The translations under genes and the position numbers were made by a program. From Kitasatospora atroaurantiaca (GTDB taxonomy: Bacteria > Actinomycetota > Actinomycetes > Streptomycetales > Streptomycetaceae), in NCBI RefSeq assembly GCF_007828955.1, contig NZ_VIVR01000001.1, forward strand, positions 248,001 through 312,000: a stretch of DNA of 64,000 nucleotides, written 5' to 3'. Within the stretch, counting starts at the first letter, position 1. Every line of letters starts with the position of its first letter. The notes under the pieces were generated by a model, which ran no database searches, had not been told where the DNA came from, and saw only the letters and a list, made by a program, of their open reading frames with translations. Of the stretch, positions 17,125 through 25,376 are shown piece after piece.

Positions 17125-18072
17125 GTGAACGCCACCGACGCCAGGCCGCTCGCCGCCATCGACATCGGCGGTACCAAGATCGCGGCCGCGGTGGTGGGTG
17201 ACGACGGCACCCTGCTCGCCCGTACGCAGCGGCCCACCCCCTCCACCGCCGACGGGGAGACGGTGCTGCGGGCCGTCCTCGACGCCCTCGAGGAGCTCGC
17301 CGAGGCGCCGGCCTGGGCCGGGGTGCGCGGGCTCGGTGTCGGCAGCGCCGGTCCGGTGGACACCGGCCGAGGCACCGTCAGCCCCGTCAACATCGGGGGC
17401 TGGCGCCACTTCCCGCTGGTCGAGCGGCTCTCCGGCCACCCGGCCGCCACGGACCTCCCGGTGGTGCTGGCCGGCGACGGGATCGCGATCGCCGCCGCCG
17501 AGCACCGGTTCGGCGCCGCCCGCCCGTACGACAACGTGCTGTGCATGGTGGTCTCCACGGGTGTCGGCGGCGGCCTGATCCTGGGCGGCGCGCTGCACAC
17601 CGGGACGACCGGCAACGCCGGGCACATCGGCCACATCACGGTCGACCTCGACGGGGAGCCCTGCCCGTGCGGCAGCCGGGGCTGCCTGGAGCTGTTCGCC
17701 AGCGGCACCGCGATCGCCCGGTACGCCCTGCGCAGCGGGTGGCAGCCGTCCACCGAGGACCGCTCGGCGGTCGCGGTCGCCGCCTCGGCGCGGGCCGGTG
17801 ACCCGGTCGCCCTGGCAGCGTACGACCGGGCCGCCCGGGCGCTGGCCGCCGGGATCGCCGCCACCGCGACGCTGGTCGAGCTCGACGCCGTGGTCATCGG
17901 CGGCGGGGTCGCCCAGGTCGGCGACCTGCTGCTCGATCCGCTGCGCGGCCATCTGACCACGTACGCGGCGCTGCCGTTCGCCGCCGGGATCAAGGTCCAC
18001 CGGGCGCTGCTGGGCACGGACGCGGGCCTGGTCGGCGCCGCCGCCGTGGCCGCCCACCGGCTCGGGGGCTGA
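17125..18072 (+). CDS. ROK-family sugar kinase
   Basis: A 315-residue kinase. The ATP-binding start is LAAIDIGGTKIAAAVV (DxGxT), the catalytic Asp sits in LAGDGIAIAAAEH, and the ROK zinc site is seen as GHITVDLDGEPCPCGSRGC (His and Cys ligands). STGVGGGLIL is the phosphate/sugar loop. No HTH precedes the kinase domain, so it is an enzyme of the glucokinase/fructokinase group rather than a ROK repressor. GTG start with GGGAGGAG upstream. Substrate, probably a hexose or amino sugar, is not resolved. Confidence 0.88.
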   Translation: MNATDARPLAAIDIGGTKIAAAVVGDDGTLLARTQRPTPSTADGETVLRAVLDALEELAEAPAWAGVRGLGVGSAGPVDTGRGTVSPVNIGGWRHFPLVERLSGHPAATDLPVVLAGDGIAIAAAEHRFGAARPYDNVLCMVVSTGVGGGLILGGALHTGTTGNAGHIGHITVDLDGEPCPCGSRGCLELFASGTAIARYALRSGWQPSTEDRSAVAVAASARAGDPVALAAYDRAARALAAGIAATATLVELDAVVIGGGVAQVGDLLLDPLRGHLTTYAALPFAAGIKVHRALLGTDAGLVGAAAVAAHRLGG

Positions 18073-18154
18073 CCCTGCGCCTCGCATGGAGCGAGCGCCC
18101 GGGGCCATGGGACCATGGCAGGGCGGAAGTCTGATCCCCGGGCGGTTGCGTGAC

Positions 18155-21100
18155 ATGCACACCGACGAGCAGGGCCCCGGTACAGAGCCCCGCTACGCCA
18201 CGGCGGGCGGGGAGCAGGAACGTGACGGCCTGATGATGGTCCCGATCGCGACCGCGTTGATCGCCGCAGACGGCCGCATCCTGCACTGGAGCTCGGACGC
18301 CGAGGCGCTCCTCGGCTACAGCGCCGAGGAGGCCGTCGGGACGCTGGCGGCTCAGATCCTGGTCAACGACGAGCAGCGCCCACGGGTGCTGGCCCTGTTC
18401 GACGGCATTCTGCGCGGCCGGGGCTGGTCGGGTGTCTTCCCGGTCAAGCACCGCGAGGGCCACCACGTGAACCTGGAGTTCCGGACCCACCCGATCACCG
18501 GCCCCGACGGGCAGCCGCTGGTGCTCGCGGTCGCCTCCGACGTGACCGTGCTGCGCCGCCTCCAGGCCGATCTCGCCGTCCTGGACGGCTTCTTCACCCA
18601 GTCCCCGGTGGGGATGGCGGTCTACGACCCGCAGATGCGGTTCGTCCGGCTCAACGAGGCGCTGGCGCGGGTGAACGGCCTGCCGGTGCCCGAGCATCTC
18701 GGCCGGCGGGTCATCGAGGTGCTGCCGGGCATCAACGGCGAGGAGATCGAGGAGGTGATGCGGCAGGTACTGTCCAGCGGCAACGCGGTGATCGACGCCC
18801 GTTCGCACGGCCGCACCCCCGGCGATCCCGAGCACGACCACGCCTGGTCGGCCTCCTACTTCCGGCTCGAGAAGCAGACCGGGGAGATCCTCGGGGTGAG
18901 CTCCACGATCGTCGACGTGACCGAGCGCTACCGGGCCGAATCACGGGCCGCCCGCGCACAGGAGCGCCTCGGCCTGCTGGTGGACGCCACCGCGTCCATC
19001 GGCACCACGCTCGACCTGCGGCAGACCGCCCGCGAGCTCGCCGACGCGATGGTGCCCCGGGTGGCGGACGTGAGCGGGGTCTTCGCCCTGGAGCGGCTGG
19101 TCTCCGGGGAGCCCGAGGGGGGCGGCTCGGGCGACCAGCTGGTCCGCCGCCTCGCCCTCGCGACCATCGACCCGGACTACCCGGTGGAGCACCTGCCGAC
19201 CGAGGCCGTCTACCGGATACCGCCCGACTCCGCGTACGCCGAGGCGATGGCGACGGGCCGGACGGTGATCACGCCGTCCTGGGAACTGCCACTGCTCAGC
19301 ACGGGCATGCCCGACGACCAGGTGGCGGCCTACCGCGGCAAGCGCTCACGCCCGGTGCGGATCACTCCCCTGGTCGCCCGGGGCACGGTGCTGGGGATGG
19401 TGGTCTACTCGCGGCGCGGCGAGCGGGTGTCCTTCGACGAGGAGGACACCACCCTCGGCGACGAGCTGGCCTCCCGGGCGGCCGTCTCGATCGACAACGC
19501 CCGTCTGTACCTGCGCCAGCACGAGACGGTGCTGGCCCGTGCGCAGGCGCTGCGCGAGGCCAAGGCGGCCCAGGAGCGCCTGGCCCTGGTGAACACCGCC
19601 TCGGCCCGGATCGGCACCACGCTCGACCTGGCGCAGACCGCGCGCGAGCTGGCCGAGGTCGCGACGCCCCGGCTGGCCGACACGGTGGTGGTGGAGGTGC
19701 TGGACGCGCTGGTCCAGGGCTCGGAGACGGTGACCCCCAGCCTGGCCGACCGCTCGGCGGTGCTGCGCCGGATGGCCTTCCACAGCGTTCCCGGTTCCGG
19801 GATGCGTCCGGTGGCCCCGGTCGGCAACGTGCACCGCTTCCACCCGGCCACCCCGTACGCCTGGACGCTGGCCCACCGCCGCCCGGTGCTGGTGCCCCAC
19901 CTGAACGAGGCCTCGATGACCTGGTTCACCGAGGACCCGGCGCTCGCGGCAGGCATCCGCGAGGAGGGGGTCCGGTCGGTGATGGTGGTGCCGCTGATCG
20001 CGCGGGGAGCGGCGGTCGGGGTGGCGGCGTTCTACCGCAATCTGACGGAGCGCCCCTACGACGACGAGGACCTGGCCCTGGCCGGGGAGCTGGCGGCGCG
20101 GGCGGCGGTCGCGATCGACAACGCCCTGCTGTACACCCGTGAGCGGGACGCCGCCAGGCAGCGCCAGCTGGCCCTGGAGGAGGCCAACACGGCCCAGCAG
20201 CGCCTCGCCCTGCTCAACGAGGCGAGCACCCGGATCGGCACCACGCTCGATCTGAACCGCACCGCGCGGGAGCTGGTGGAGGTGGTGATCCCGCGGTTCG
20301 CGGACTTCGTCACCGTCGATCTGCTGGAGTCGGTGCTGGAGGGGGAGGAACCGGAGCCGGTGCCGCGCGACGGCCGGGCGATGCTGCGCGCCGTGGCGGT
20401 CGGCGAGGTCGGTGAGACGGGGGTGATGGCCGGGGCCGCGGACGCGGTCGGCGAGGCGTCCCGGTCGGCCAAGGTCTACGCGGAGAGCCTGCGCAGCGGG
20501 CGGTCGATCCTGGTCCCCGAGGTCGACGAGGCCGCGCTGCAGCGGATCGTCGCCGAGCCCGACCGGGTCGCGCCCAGTCTGGAGGCGGGCGTCCACTCCT
20601 ACATCATGGTGCCGCTGCTGGCCCGGGGCATCGTCCTGGGCGGCGCCGAGTTCATCCGGACGTCCAACCCCGAGCCGTTCGGGCCGGCGGATGTGGCGCT
20701 GGCCGAGGAACTGGCCTCCCGTGCCTCCGTCGCGATCGACAACGCCCGGCTGTACCGGCGCGAGCGGGACACCGCGCTGACCCTGCAGCGCAGCCTGCTG
20801 CCGCAGGAGGTGCACCGCACGCTGGGGCTGGAGATCGCGTACCGGTACCTGCCCAGCAGTGTGATCAGCGAGGTGGGCGGCGACTGGTTCGACGTCGTGC
20901 CGCTCTCCGGCGGGCGGGTCGCCCTGGTCGTCGGCGATGTGATGGGCCACGGCATCCGGGCGGCGGCCACGATGGGCCAGCTCCGGACGGTGGCCCGGAC
21001 GCTGATCACGCTGGACATGGAGCCGGCGCGGGTCATGCGCCGCCTGGACGAGGCGGCCGCGGCGGTCGGCGAGGGCCAGTTCGCCACCTGCGTCTGCGTC

Positions 21101-21856
21101 GTCTTCGACCCCCTGGACCGCACCTGCACGGCGGCCAGCGCCGGCCACCTGCCGCCGGTCGTCGCCGGCCCGGAGGGCTCCGCGTACCTGATCGACCTGC
21201 CGACCGGTGCCCCGCTGGGTGTCGGCGGCGTGCCGTTCGAGAGTGTCCAGTTCACGCTGCCGGAGGACGGCATCCTGGTGCTCTACACGGACGGTCTGAT
21301 CGAACGCCGGGGCCAGGACATGGACGAGGGCCTGGACGTGCTGCGCCGTACCGTGGCCGACCGCCGCCCCACCCTGGAGCAGACCTGCGACTCCGTGCTC
21401 ACCGCGCTGGCCTCGCACTCCGGCCAGGACGACATCGCCGTGATCATGGCGCACGCGCTTCCCGTCGACTCCTCCCGGCTCGCCGTCCTGCCGCTGGCCG
21501 GTGACCTGTCGATGGTCGGCCACGCCCGCCGCTTCACCCGCAAGACGCTCGCCTCCTGGGGTCTGGACCCGCTCATCGACCTGTCCGAGCTGCTCACCAG
21601 CGAGGTGATCACCAACGCCCTGGTGCACGCCGGGGCGCCCACCGAGCTGCGGATCTTCCGCAACCGGCTGCTGACCGTGGAGGTTGCCGACATCGACAGT
21701 CATGCGCCCAGGCTGCGCCGGGCCCGGGAGTCCGACGAGGGCGGCCGCGGGGTGCACCTGGTCAACGAGCTGGCCCATCGCTGGGGCAGCCGCAGCACCA
21801 GCGAGGGCAAGGTGGTCTGGTTCGAGCTCGAGCTCCCGCCGGGCAGTCCTCACTGA
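18155..21856 (+). CDS. PAS/GAF multidomain SpoIIE-type phosphatase with ATPase domain
   Basis: A 1233-residue cytosolic signalling protein. Order: PAS domain (about 25-120), second PAS (about 135-260), three successive units each made of a coiled linker (QERL, IGTTLDL, TARELxE) plus a GAF domain ending in RAxVAIDNAxLY, then a PP2C/SpoIIE serine phosphatase domain (SEVGGDWFDVVPLSGGRVAL and VVGDVMGHGIRAAATMGQL with metal-binding Asp residues, YTDGLIERRGQDMD) and a C-terminal HATPase anti-sigma kinase-like domain (TSEVITNALVHAG, DEGGRGVHLVNELAHRWG). Such proteins control sigma factors by partner switching. The ATG at 18155 is preferred over 18086 because the earlier codons look non-coding. Confidence 0.9.
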   Translation: MHTDEQGPGTEPRYATAGGEQERDGLMMVPIATALIAADGRILHWSSDAEALLGYSAEEAVGTLAAQILVNDEQRPRVLALFDGILRGRGWSGVFPVKHREGHHVNLEFRTHPITGPDGQPLVLAVASDVTVLRRLQADLAVLDGFFTQSPVGMAVYDPQMRFVRLNEALARVNGLPVPEHLGRRVIEVLPGINGEEIEEVMRQVLSSGNAVIDARSHGRTPGDPEHDHAWSASYFRLEKQTGEILGVSSTIVDVTERYRAESRAARAQERLGLLVDATASIGTTLDLRQTARELADAMVPRVADVSGVFALERLVSGEPEGGGSGDQLVRRLALATIDPDYPVEHLPTEAVYRIPPDSAYAEAMATGRTVITPSWELPLLSTGMPDDQVAAYRGKRSRPVRITPLVARGTVLGMVVYSRRGERVSFDEEDTTLGDELASRAAVSIDNARLYLRQHETVLARAQALREAKAAQERLALVNTASARIGTTLDLAQTARELAEVATPRLADTVVVEVLDALVQGSETVTPSLADRSAVLRRMAFHSVPGSGMRPVAPVGNVHRFHPATPYAWTLAHRRPVLVPHLNEASMTWFTEDPALAAGIREEGVRSVMVVPLIARGAAVGVAAFYRNLTERPYDDEDLALAGELAARAAVAIDNALLYTRERDAARQRQLALEEANTAQQRLALLNEASTRIGTTLDLNRTARELVEVVIPRFADFVTVDLLESVLEGEEPEPVPRDGRAMLRAVAVGEVGETGVMAGAADAVGEASRSAKVYAESLRSGRSILVPEVDEAALQRIVAEPDRVAPSLEAGVHSYIMVPLLARGIVLGGAEFIRTSNPEPFGPADVALAEELASRASVAIDNARLYRRERDTALTLQRSLLPQEVHRTLGLEIAYRYLPSSVISEVGGDWFDVVPLSGGRVALVVGDVMGHGIRAAATMGQLRTVARTLITLDMEPARVMRRLDEAAAAVGEGQFATCVCVVFDPLDRTCTAASAGHLPPVVAGPEGSAYLIDLPTGAPLGVGGVPFESVQFTLPEDGILVLYTDGLIERRGQDMDEGLDVLRRTVADRRPTLEQTCDSVLTALASHSGQDDIAVIMAHALPVDSSRLAVLPLAGDLSMVGHARRFTRKTLASWGLDPLIDLSELLTSEVITNALVHAGAPTELRIFRNRLLTVEVADIDSHAPRLRRARESDEGGRGVHLVNELAHRWGSRSTSEGKVVWFELELPPGSPH

Positions 21857-21870
21857 CCCCGGGAGCACGA

Positions 21871-23943
21871 ATGGCGACACAGCTCACCGCCCGCAGAATG
21901 TCCGCGCTTCCGTGCGGCCGGCGCAGCAAGTGGGTGGTGCTGGTGCTCTGGCTGGTCCTGGTGACGGTGGCCGGCCCGCTCGCGGGGAAGCTGATGAGCG
22001 CGGAGGACAACCAGGCGTCCAGCTGGCTGCCGGGCAGTGCCGAGTCGACCAAGGTCCTGAACGAGCAGCGCGCCTTCCAGCCCGTCGACATCGCCCAGGC
22101 CGTGGTGGTCTACGAGCGGCCCGACGGCATCACCCTCGCGGACCGGGCGGAGGCGGCCCGGGACGCGACGGCGTTCGCCACCGCCCCACACGTCCTCGGC
22201 CCGGTCGTCGGGCCCGAACTGTCCACGGACGGGCAGGCCATGCAGACCGTGGTCCCGGTCGACATCGGCACCGGCGGCTGGCAGGACCTGCGCCCGGCCG
22301 TGGACAGCCTGCGGGCCACCGCGGCGGCGGACAGCCTGGGGATGGCGACCCATGTCACCGGGCCGGCCGGCATCGGTGCCGACCAGGCCGCGGCCTTCGC
22401 CGGCATCGACAGCACCCTGCTGTTCGCCACGATCAGCGTCGTCGTCATCCTGCTGCTGCTCACCTACCGCAGCCCGGTGCTGTGGCTGTTGCCGCTGCTG
22501 TGCGCCGGGATCGCCCTGACCGTCGCCGAGGCCGTGATCTACCTGCTCGCCAAGCACGCCGGGCTGACGGTCAACGCCCAGAGCGCCGGCATCCTGATCG
22601 TGCTGGTCCTGGGGGCCGGTACCGACTACGCGCTGCTGCTGACCGCCCGTTACCGCGAGGAGCTGCGCAAGCACCGGGACCGCCACGAGGCGATGGCCTT
22701 CGCCCTGCACCGGGCCGGGCCCGCCATCGGCGCGAGCTCGGCGACGGTGGTCGCCTCGATGCTCTGCCTGCTGGTCGCCGAGATGAACTCGACCCGCGGC
22801 CTCGGCCCGGTCTGCGCGATCGGCGTGCTGGTCGCCCTGCTGGCGATGGTCACCCTGCTGCCCGCCCTGCTGGTCATCGTCGGCCGCTGGGTCTTCTGGC
22901 CGGTCCGCCCGACGTACGGCTCACCCGAGCCGACCGCGAGCGGCCGGTGGGCGAGGATCGGCGCCCGGATCCGCGAGCGCCCGCGAAAGGTCTGGGTCGG
23001 CACGGGGCTGGCACTCGCGGCCTGCTGCGTCGGCCTGGTCTCGCTCAACGCCGACGGGCTGAGCACCGCCGGGACCTTCACCGGCAAGCCCGACTCGGTG
23101 GTCGGCCAGGAGGTGCTCACCGAGCACTTCCCGGGCGGCACCGGCGCCCCGCTGTCGATCCTCAGCACCGCCGCCTCGGCGCCCTTGGTCCGGGAAGCGG
23201 CCCGGACCGTTCCCGGCATCGCCGAGACGAGCCCACCGGAGGTCCGCGAGGGCACGGCCCTGCTGCGGGCGACCCTCGCCGACCCGCCGGACAGCCAGGC
23301 CGCCAAGGACACCGTCGACCGGGTGCGGGCCGCCGTGCACGCCGTCCCGGACGCCGACGCCAAGGTCGGCGGCAGCACGGCGGTGATCCTGGACGCCGGG
23401 CGGGCCGCCGAGCACGACAACCAGGTGATCATCCCGCTGGTGCTGGCCGTGGTCCTGGTGATCCTCGCCGGGCTGCTGCGGGCGGTGGTGGCACCGCTGG
23501 TGCTGATCGCCACCGTGGTGCTCTCGTACGCGGCGGCGCTCGGCATCAGCGCGTTCTTCTTCGCGCACGTCTTCCATTTCGAAGGCGCGGACCAGGCCTT
23601 CCCGCTGTTCGTGTTCGTCTTCCTGGTGGCGCTGGGCATCGACTACAACATCTTCCTGATGACCCGGGTCCGCGAGGAGGCGCTGCACCGGGGCACCCGT
23701 GCGGGGGCGGTGGCCGGGCTGGCCGCCACCGGTGGCGTGATCACCTCGGCCGGCCTGATCCTGGCCAGCACCTTCGCCGTCCTGGGCACCCTGCCGGTGG
23801 TGGGCTTCGCCGAGATCGGCTTCGCGGTGGCCCTTGGCGTGCTGCTGGACACCCTGGTGGTCCGCTCGGTCCTGGTCACCGCGCTCACCATGGACCTGGA
23901 CCACCGGATGTGGTGGCCCAGCGCACTGTCCCGTCGAGGCTGA
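21871..23943 (+). CDS. MMPL/RND-family transporter
   Basis: A 690-residue transporter with 11-12 transmembrane helices in two repeats (TM1, external loop, then five helices; TM7, external loop, then five helices). LVLGAGTDYALLLTARYREEL and VALGIDYNIFLMTRVREEAL carry the paired GxDY motifs of MMPL proteins, where the Asp-Tyr pairs carry protons. It probably exports lipids or hydrophobic metabolites. It begins 14 bp after the phosphatase gene and is likely co-transcribed with it. No linked acyltransferase or polyketide gene suggests a substrate. Confidence 0.88.
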   Translation: MATQLTARRMSALPCGRRSKWVVLVLWLVLVTVAGPLAGKLMSAEDNQASSWLPGSAESTKVLNEQRAFQPVDIAQAVVVYERPDGITLADRAEAARDATAFATAPHVLGPVVGPELSTDGQAMQTVVPVDIGTGGWQDLRPAVDSLRATAAADSLGMATHVTGPAGIGADQAAAFAGIDSTLLFATISVVVILLLLTYRSPVLWLLPLLCAGIALTVAEAVIYLLAKHAGLTVNAQSAGILIVLVLGAGTDYALLLTARYREELRKHRDRHEAMAFALHRAGPAIGASSATVVASMLCLLVAEMNSTRGLGPVCAIGVLVALLAMVTLLPALLVIVGRWVFWPVRPTYGSPEPTASGRWARIGARIRERPRKVWVGTGLALAACCVGLVSLNADGLSTAGTFTGKPDSVVGQEVLTEHFPGGTGAPLSILSTAASAPLVREAARTVPGIAETSPPEVREGTALLRATLADPPDSQAAKDTVDRVRAAVHAVPDADAKVGGSTAVILDAGRAAEHDNQVIIPLVLAVVLVILAGLLRAVVAPLVLIATVVLSYAAALGISAFFFAHVFHFEGADQAFPLFVFVFLVALGIDYNIFLMTRVREEALHRGTRAGAVAGLAATGGVITSAGLILASTFAVLGTLPVVGFAEIGFAVALGVLLDTLVVRSVLVTALTMDLDHRMWWPSALSRRG

Positions 23944-23950
23944 AATCCGG

Positions 23951-23979
23951 TCGAGAGCGGAGCCGGCGGCTGCTAGCGT
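23951..23979 (+). promoter_or_regulatory. Predicted promoter of the threonine leader/ThrRS unit
   Basis: TCGAGA (23951-23956), 17 bp, then TAGCGT (23974-23979). The expected start near 23986-23987 coincides with an in-frame ATG (23987), so the leader peptide may be translated from a leaderless transcript. Confidence 0.5.
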
Positions 23980-23980
23980 C

Positions 23981-24040
23981 ATGAGCATGAAGCGCGCTGC
24001 GATGGTGACGACGACGCCGGAGAGTGTCCCGGCGCGCTGA
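23981..24040 (+). CDS. Threonine-rich leader peptide (attenuator)
   Basis: A 19-codon frame encoding MSMKRAAMVTTTPESVPAR, or 17 codons if the ATG at 23987 is used. Three consecutive ACG threonine codons lie near the centre. It ends 17 nt before a strong hairpin and 88 nt before a threonyl-tRNA synthetase gene. This is the layout of ribosome-mediated attenuation: when charged tRNA-Thr is scarce, the ribosome stalls at the Thr codons and the terminator does not form. The peptide itself probably has no other role. Confidence 0.72.
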   Translation: MSMKRAAMVTTTPESVPAR

Positions 24041-24057
24041 CTGCTGTCTTGAGTCCG

Positions 24058-24085
24058 AAGCCCCGGGGCGAGTGCCCCGGGGCTT
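24058..24085 (+). terminator. Attenuator terminator before the ThrRS gene
   Basis: A perfect 12-bp stem (AAGCCCCGGGGC with GCCCCGGGGCTT) and a 4-nt loop lie between the Thr leader peptide and the synthetase gene. It would end transcription unless a stalled ribosome upstream changes the folding. Confidence 0.75.
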
Positions 24086-24128
24086 CGCCGTTCGGTCACT
24101 CGCCCCCACCGTCCGCGAGGAGACCACG

Positions 24129-25376
24129 ATGAACGACCACCGCCGCCTCGGCCGCGAGCTCGACCTGTTCGACACCGACCCTCTGATGGGCGCCGGCCTG
24201 CCGTACTGGCTGCCGGCCGGCGCCGCCGTGCGGCACGCCCTGGAGGAGTACATCCGCGACGCCGAGCGCCGGGCGGGCTACCGCCACGTGTACTCGCCGG
24301 TGCTCGGAAAGCGGGAGCTGTACGAGATCTCCGGGCACTGGTCCCACTACAGCGAGGACATGTTCCCGCCGATGGACCTCGGCGGGGAGCAGGTGGTGCT
24401 GCGGCCGAGCCTGTGCCCGCACCACGCGCTGATCTTCCGCTCCCGCTCGCACAGCTACCGGGAACTGCCCCTGCGGATGGCCGAGCTCGGCGGCATGTAC
24501 CGCTCCGAACTGTCCGGTGTGCTGGGCGGGTTGACCAGGGTACGGGCGATCCAGCTCAACGACGCGCACATCTTCTGCACCCTGGAGCAGGTCGCCGAGG
24601 AGGCCCGCGCCGCCCTGGACCTCATCCGCCGGGCCTACCACGCGCTCGGCATCCGGCCCGTCCGCTACCGGCTGTCGCTCCCCGGGCCGGGCGGCAAGTA
24701 CGTCGCCGCCCCCGAGATGTGGCGGCGGTCCGTCGCACTGCTGACCGAGGTCCTGGAGGGCGCGGGGGTGCCGTACGAGGCCGCGGAGGGCGAGGCGGCG
24801 TTCTACGGTCCCAAGATCGACGTACAGATCGCGGACAGCGCCGGCCGGGAGTCCACCCTGTCCACCGTCCAGGTCGACTTCCACCAGCCCGAGCGGTTCG
24901 ACCTGCACTACATCGGCCCGGACGGCGCCAAGCACCGGCCGGTCATGGTCCACCGCAGCATCATCGGCAGCGTCGAACGGGCCGTCGCTCACCTCATCGA
25001 GCTGCACGGCGGGGCGTTCCCGGCCTGGCTGGCCCCCGTCCAGGTGGTGGCCGTCCCGGTGTCCGAGGCCGAGGCGCCGGCGGCCGCCGAGCTGGTGCGG
25101 CGCTGCCTCGACCTGGGGCTGCGGGCGGAGCTCGCCGGGCCCGAGCACGGCACCCTCGGAGCCCGGATCCGTGGCGCCCGGCTGGTGCCCTACCAGGCGG
25201 TCATCGGGCCGAGGGAGGCCGCCGACGGGCAGGTGGCCCTGCGCCTGCGGGACGGACGACGGTTGGCGGCCATGCCCGCCGGTGAGGCGCTGAGCCGCAT
25301 TCAGGCGGTGGTCGCCGCACGCCGTACCGAGCTCTGGGAGGAGGCCCTCGCGGTCAGTCCAGCCAGCGCAGGGTGA
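24129..25376 (+). CDS. Short threonyl-tRNA synthetase (no TGS or editing domain)
   Basis: A 415-residue class II synthetase made only of the catalytic and anticodon-binding domains; the usual enzyme has about 640-660 residues with N-terminal TGS and editing domains, absent here. The threonine-binding zinc ligands are present: Cys96 in LRPSLCPHH, His147 in QLNDAHIFC and His275 in MVHRSIIGSVER. Motif 2 is around GGMYRSELSGVLGGLTRVRA. Such a form should make Thr-tRNA(Thr) without proofreading serine. A paralogue induced by Thr starvation, or resistant to an inhibitor, would fit the leader-peptide control. Its 3' end overlaps the convergent regulator gene by 23 bp. Confidence 0.9.
   Translation: MNDHRRLGRELDLFDTDPLMGAGLPYWLPAGAAVRHALEEYIRDAERRAGYRHVYSPVLGKRELYEISGHWSHYSEDMFPPMDLGGEQVVLRPSLCPHHALIFRSRSHSYRELPLRMAELGGMYRSELSGVLGGLTRVRAIQLNDAHIFCTLEQVAEEARAALDLIRRAYHALGIRPVRYRLSLPGPGGKYVAAPEMWRRSVALLTEVLEGAGVPYEAAEGEAAFYGPKIDVQIADSAGRESTLSTVQVDFHQPERFDLHYIGPDGAKHRPVMVHRSIIGSVERAVAHLIELHGGAFPAWLAPVQVVAVPVSEAEAPAAAELVRRCLDLGLRAELAGPEHGTLGARIRGARLVPYQAVIGPREAADGQVALRLRDGRRLAAMPAGEALSRIQAVVAARRTELWEEALAVSPASAG

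Noticed and set aside
18086..18154. An earlier start for the PAS/GAF phosphatase.
   Set aside because: The added residues are low-complexity and do not join the PAS domain; 18155 is closer to the domain start.
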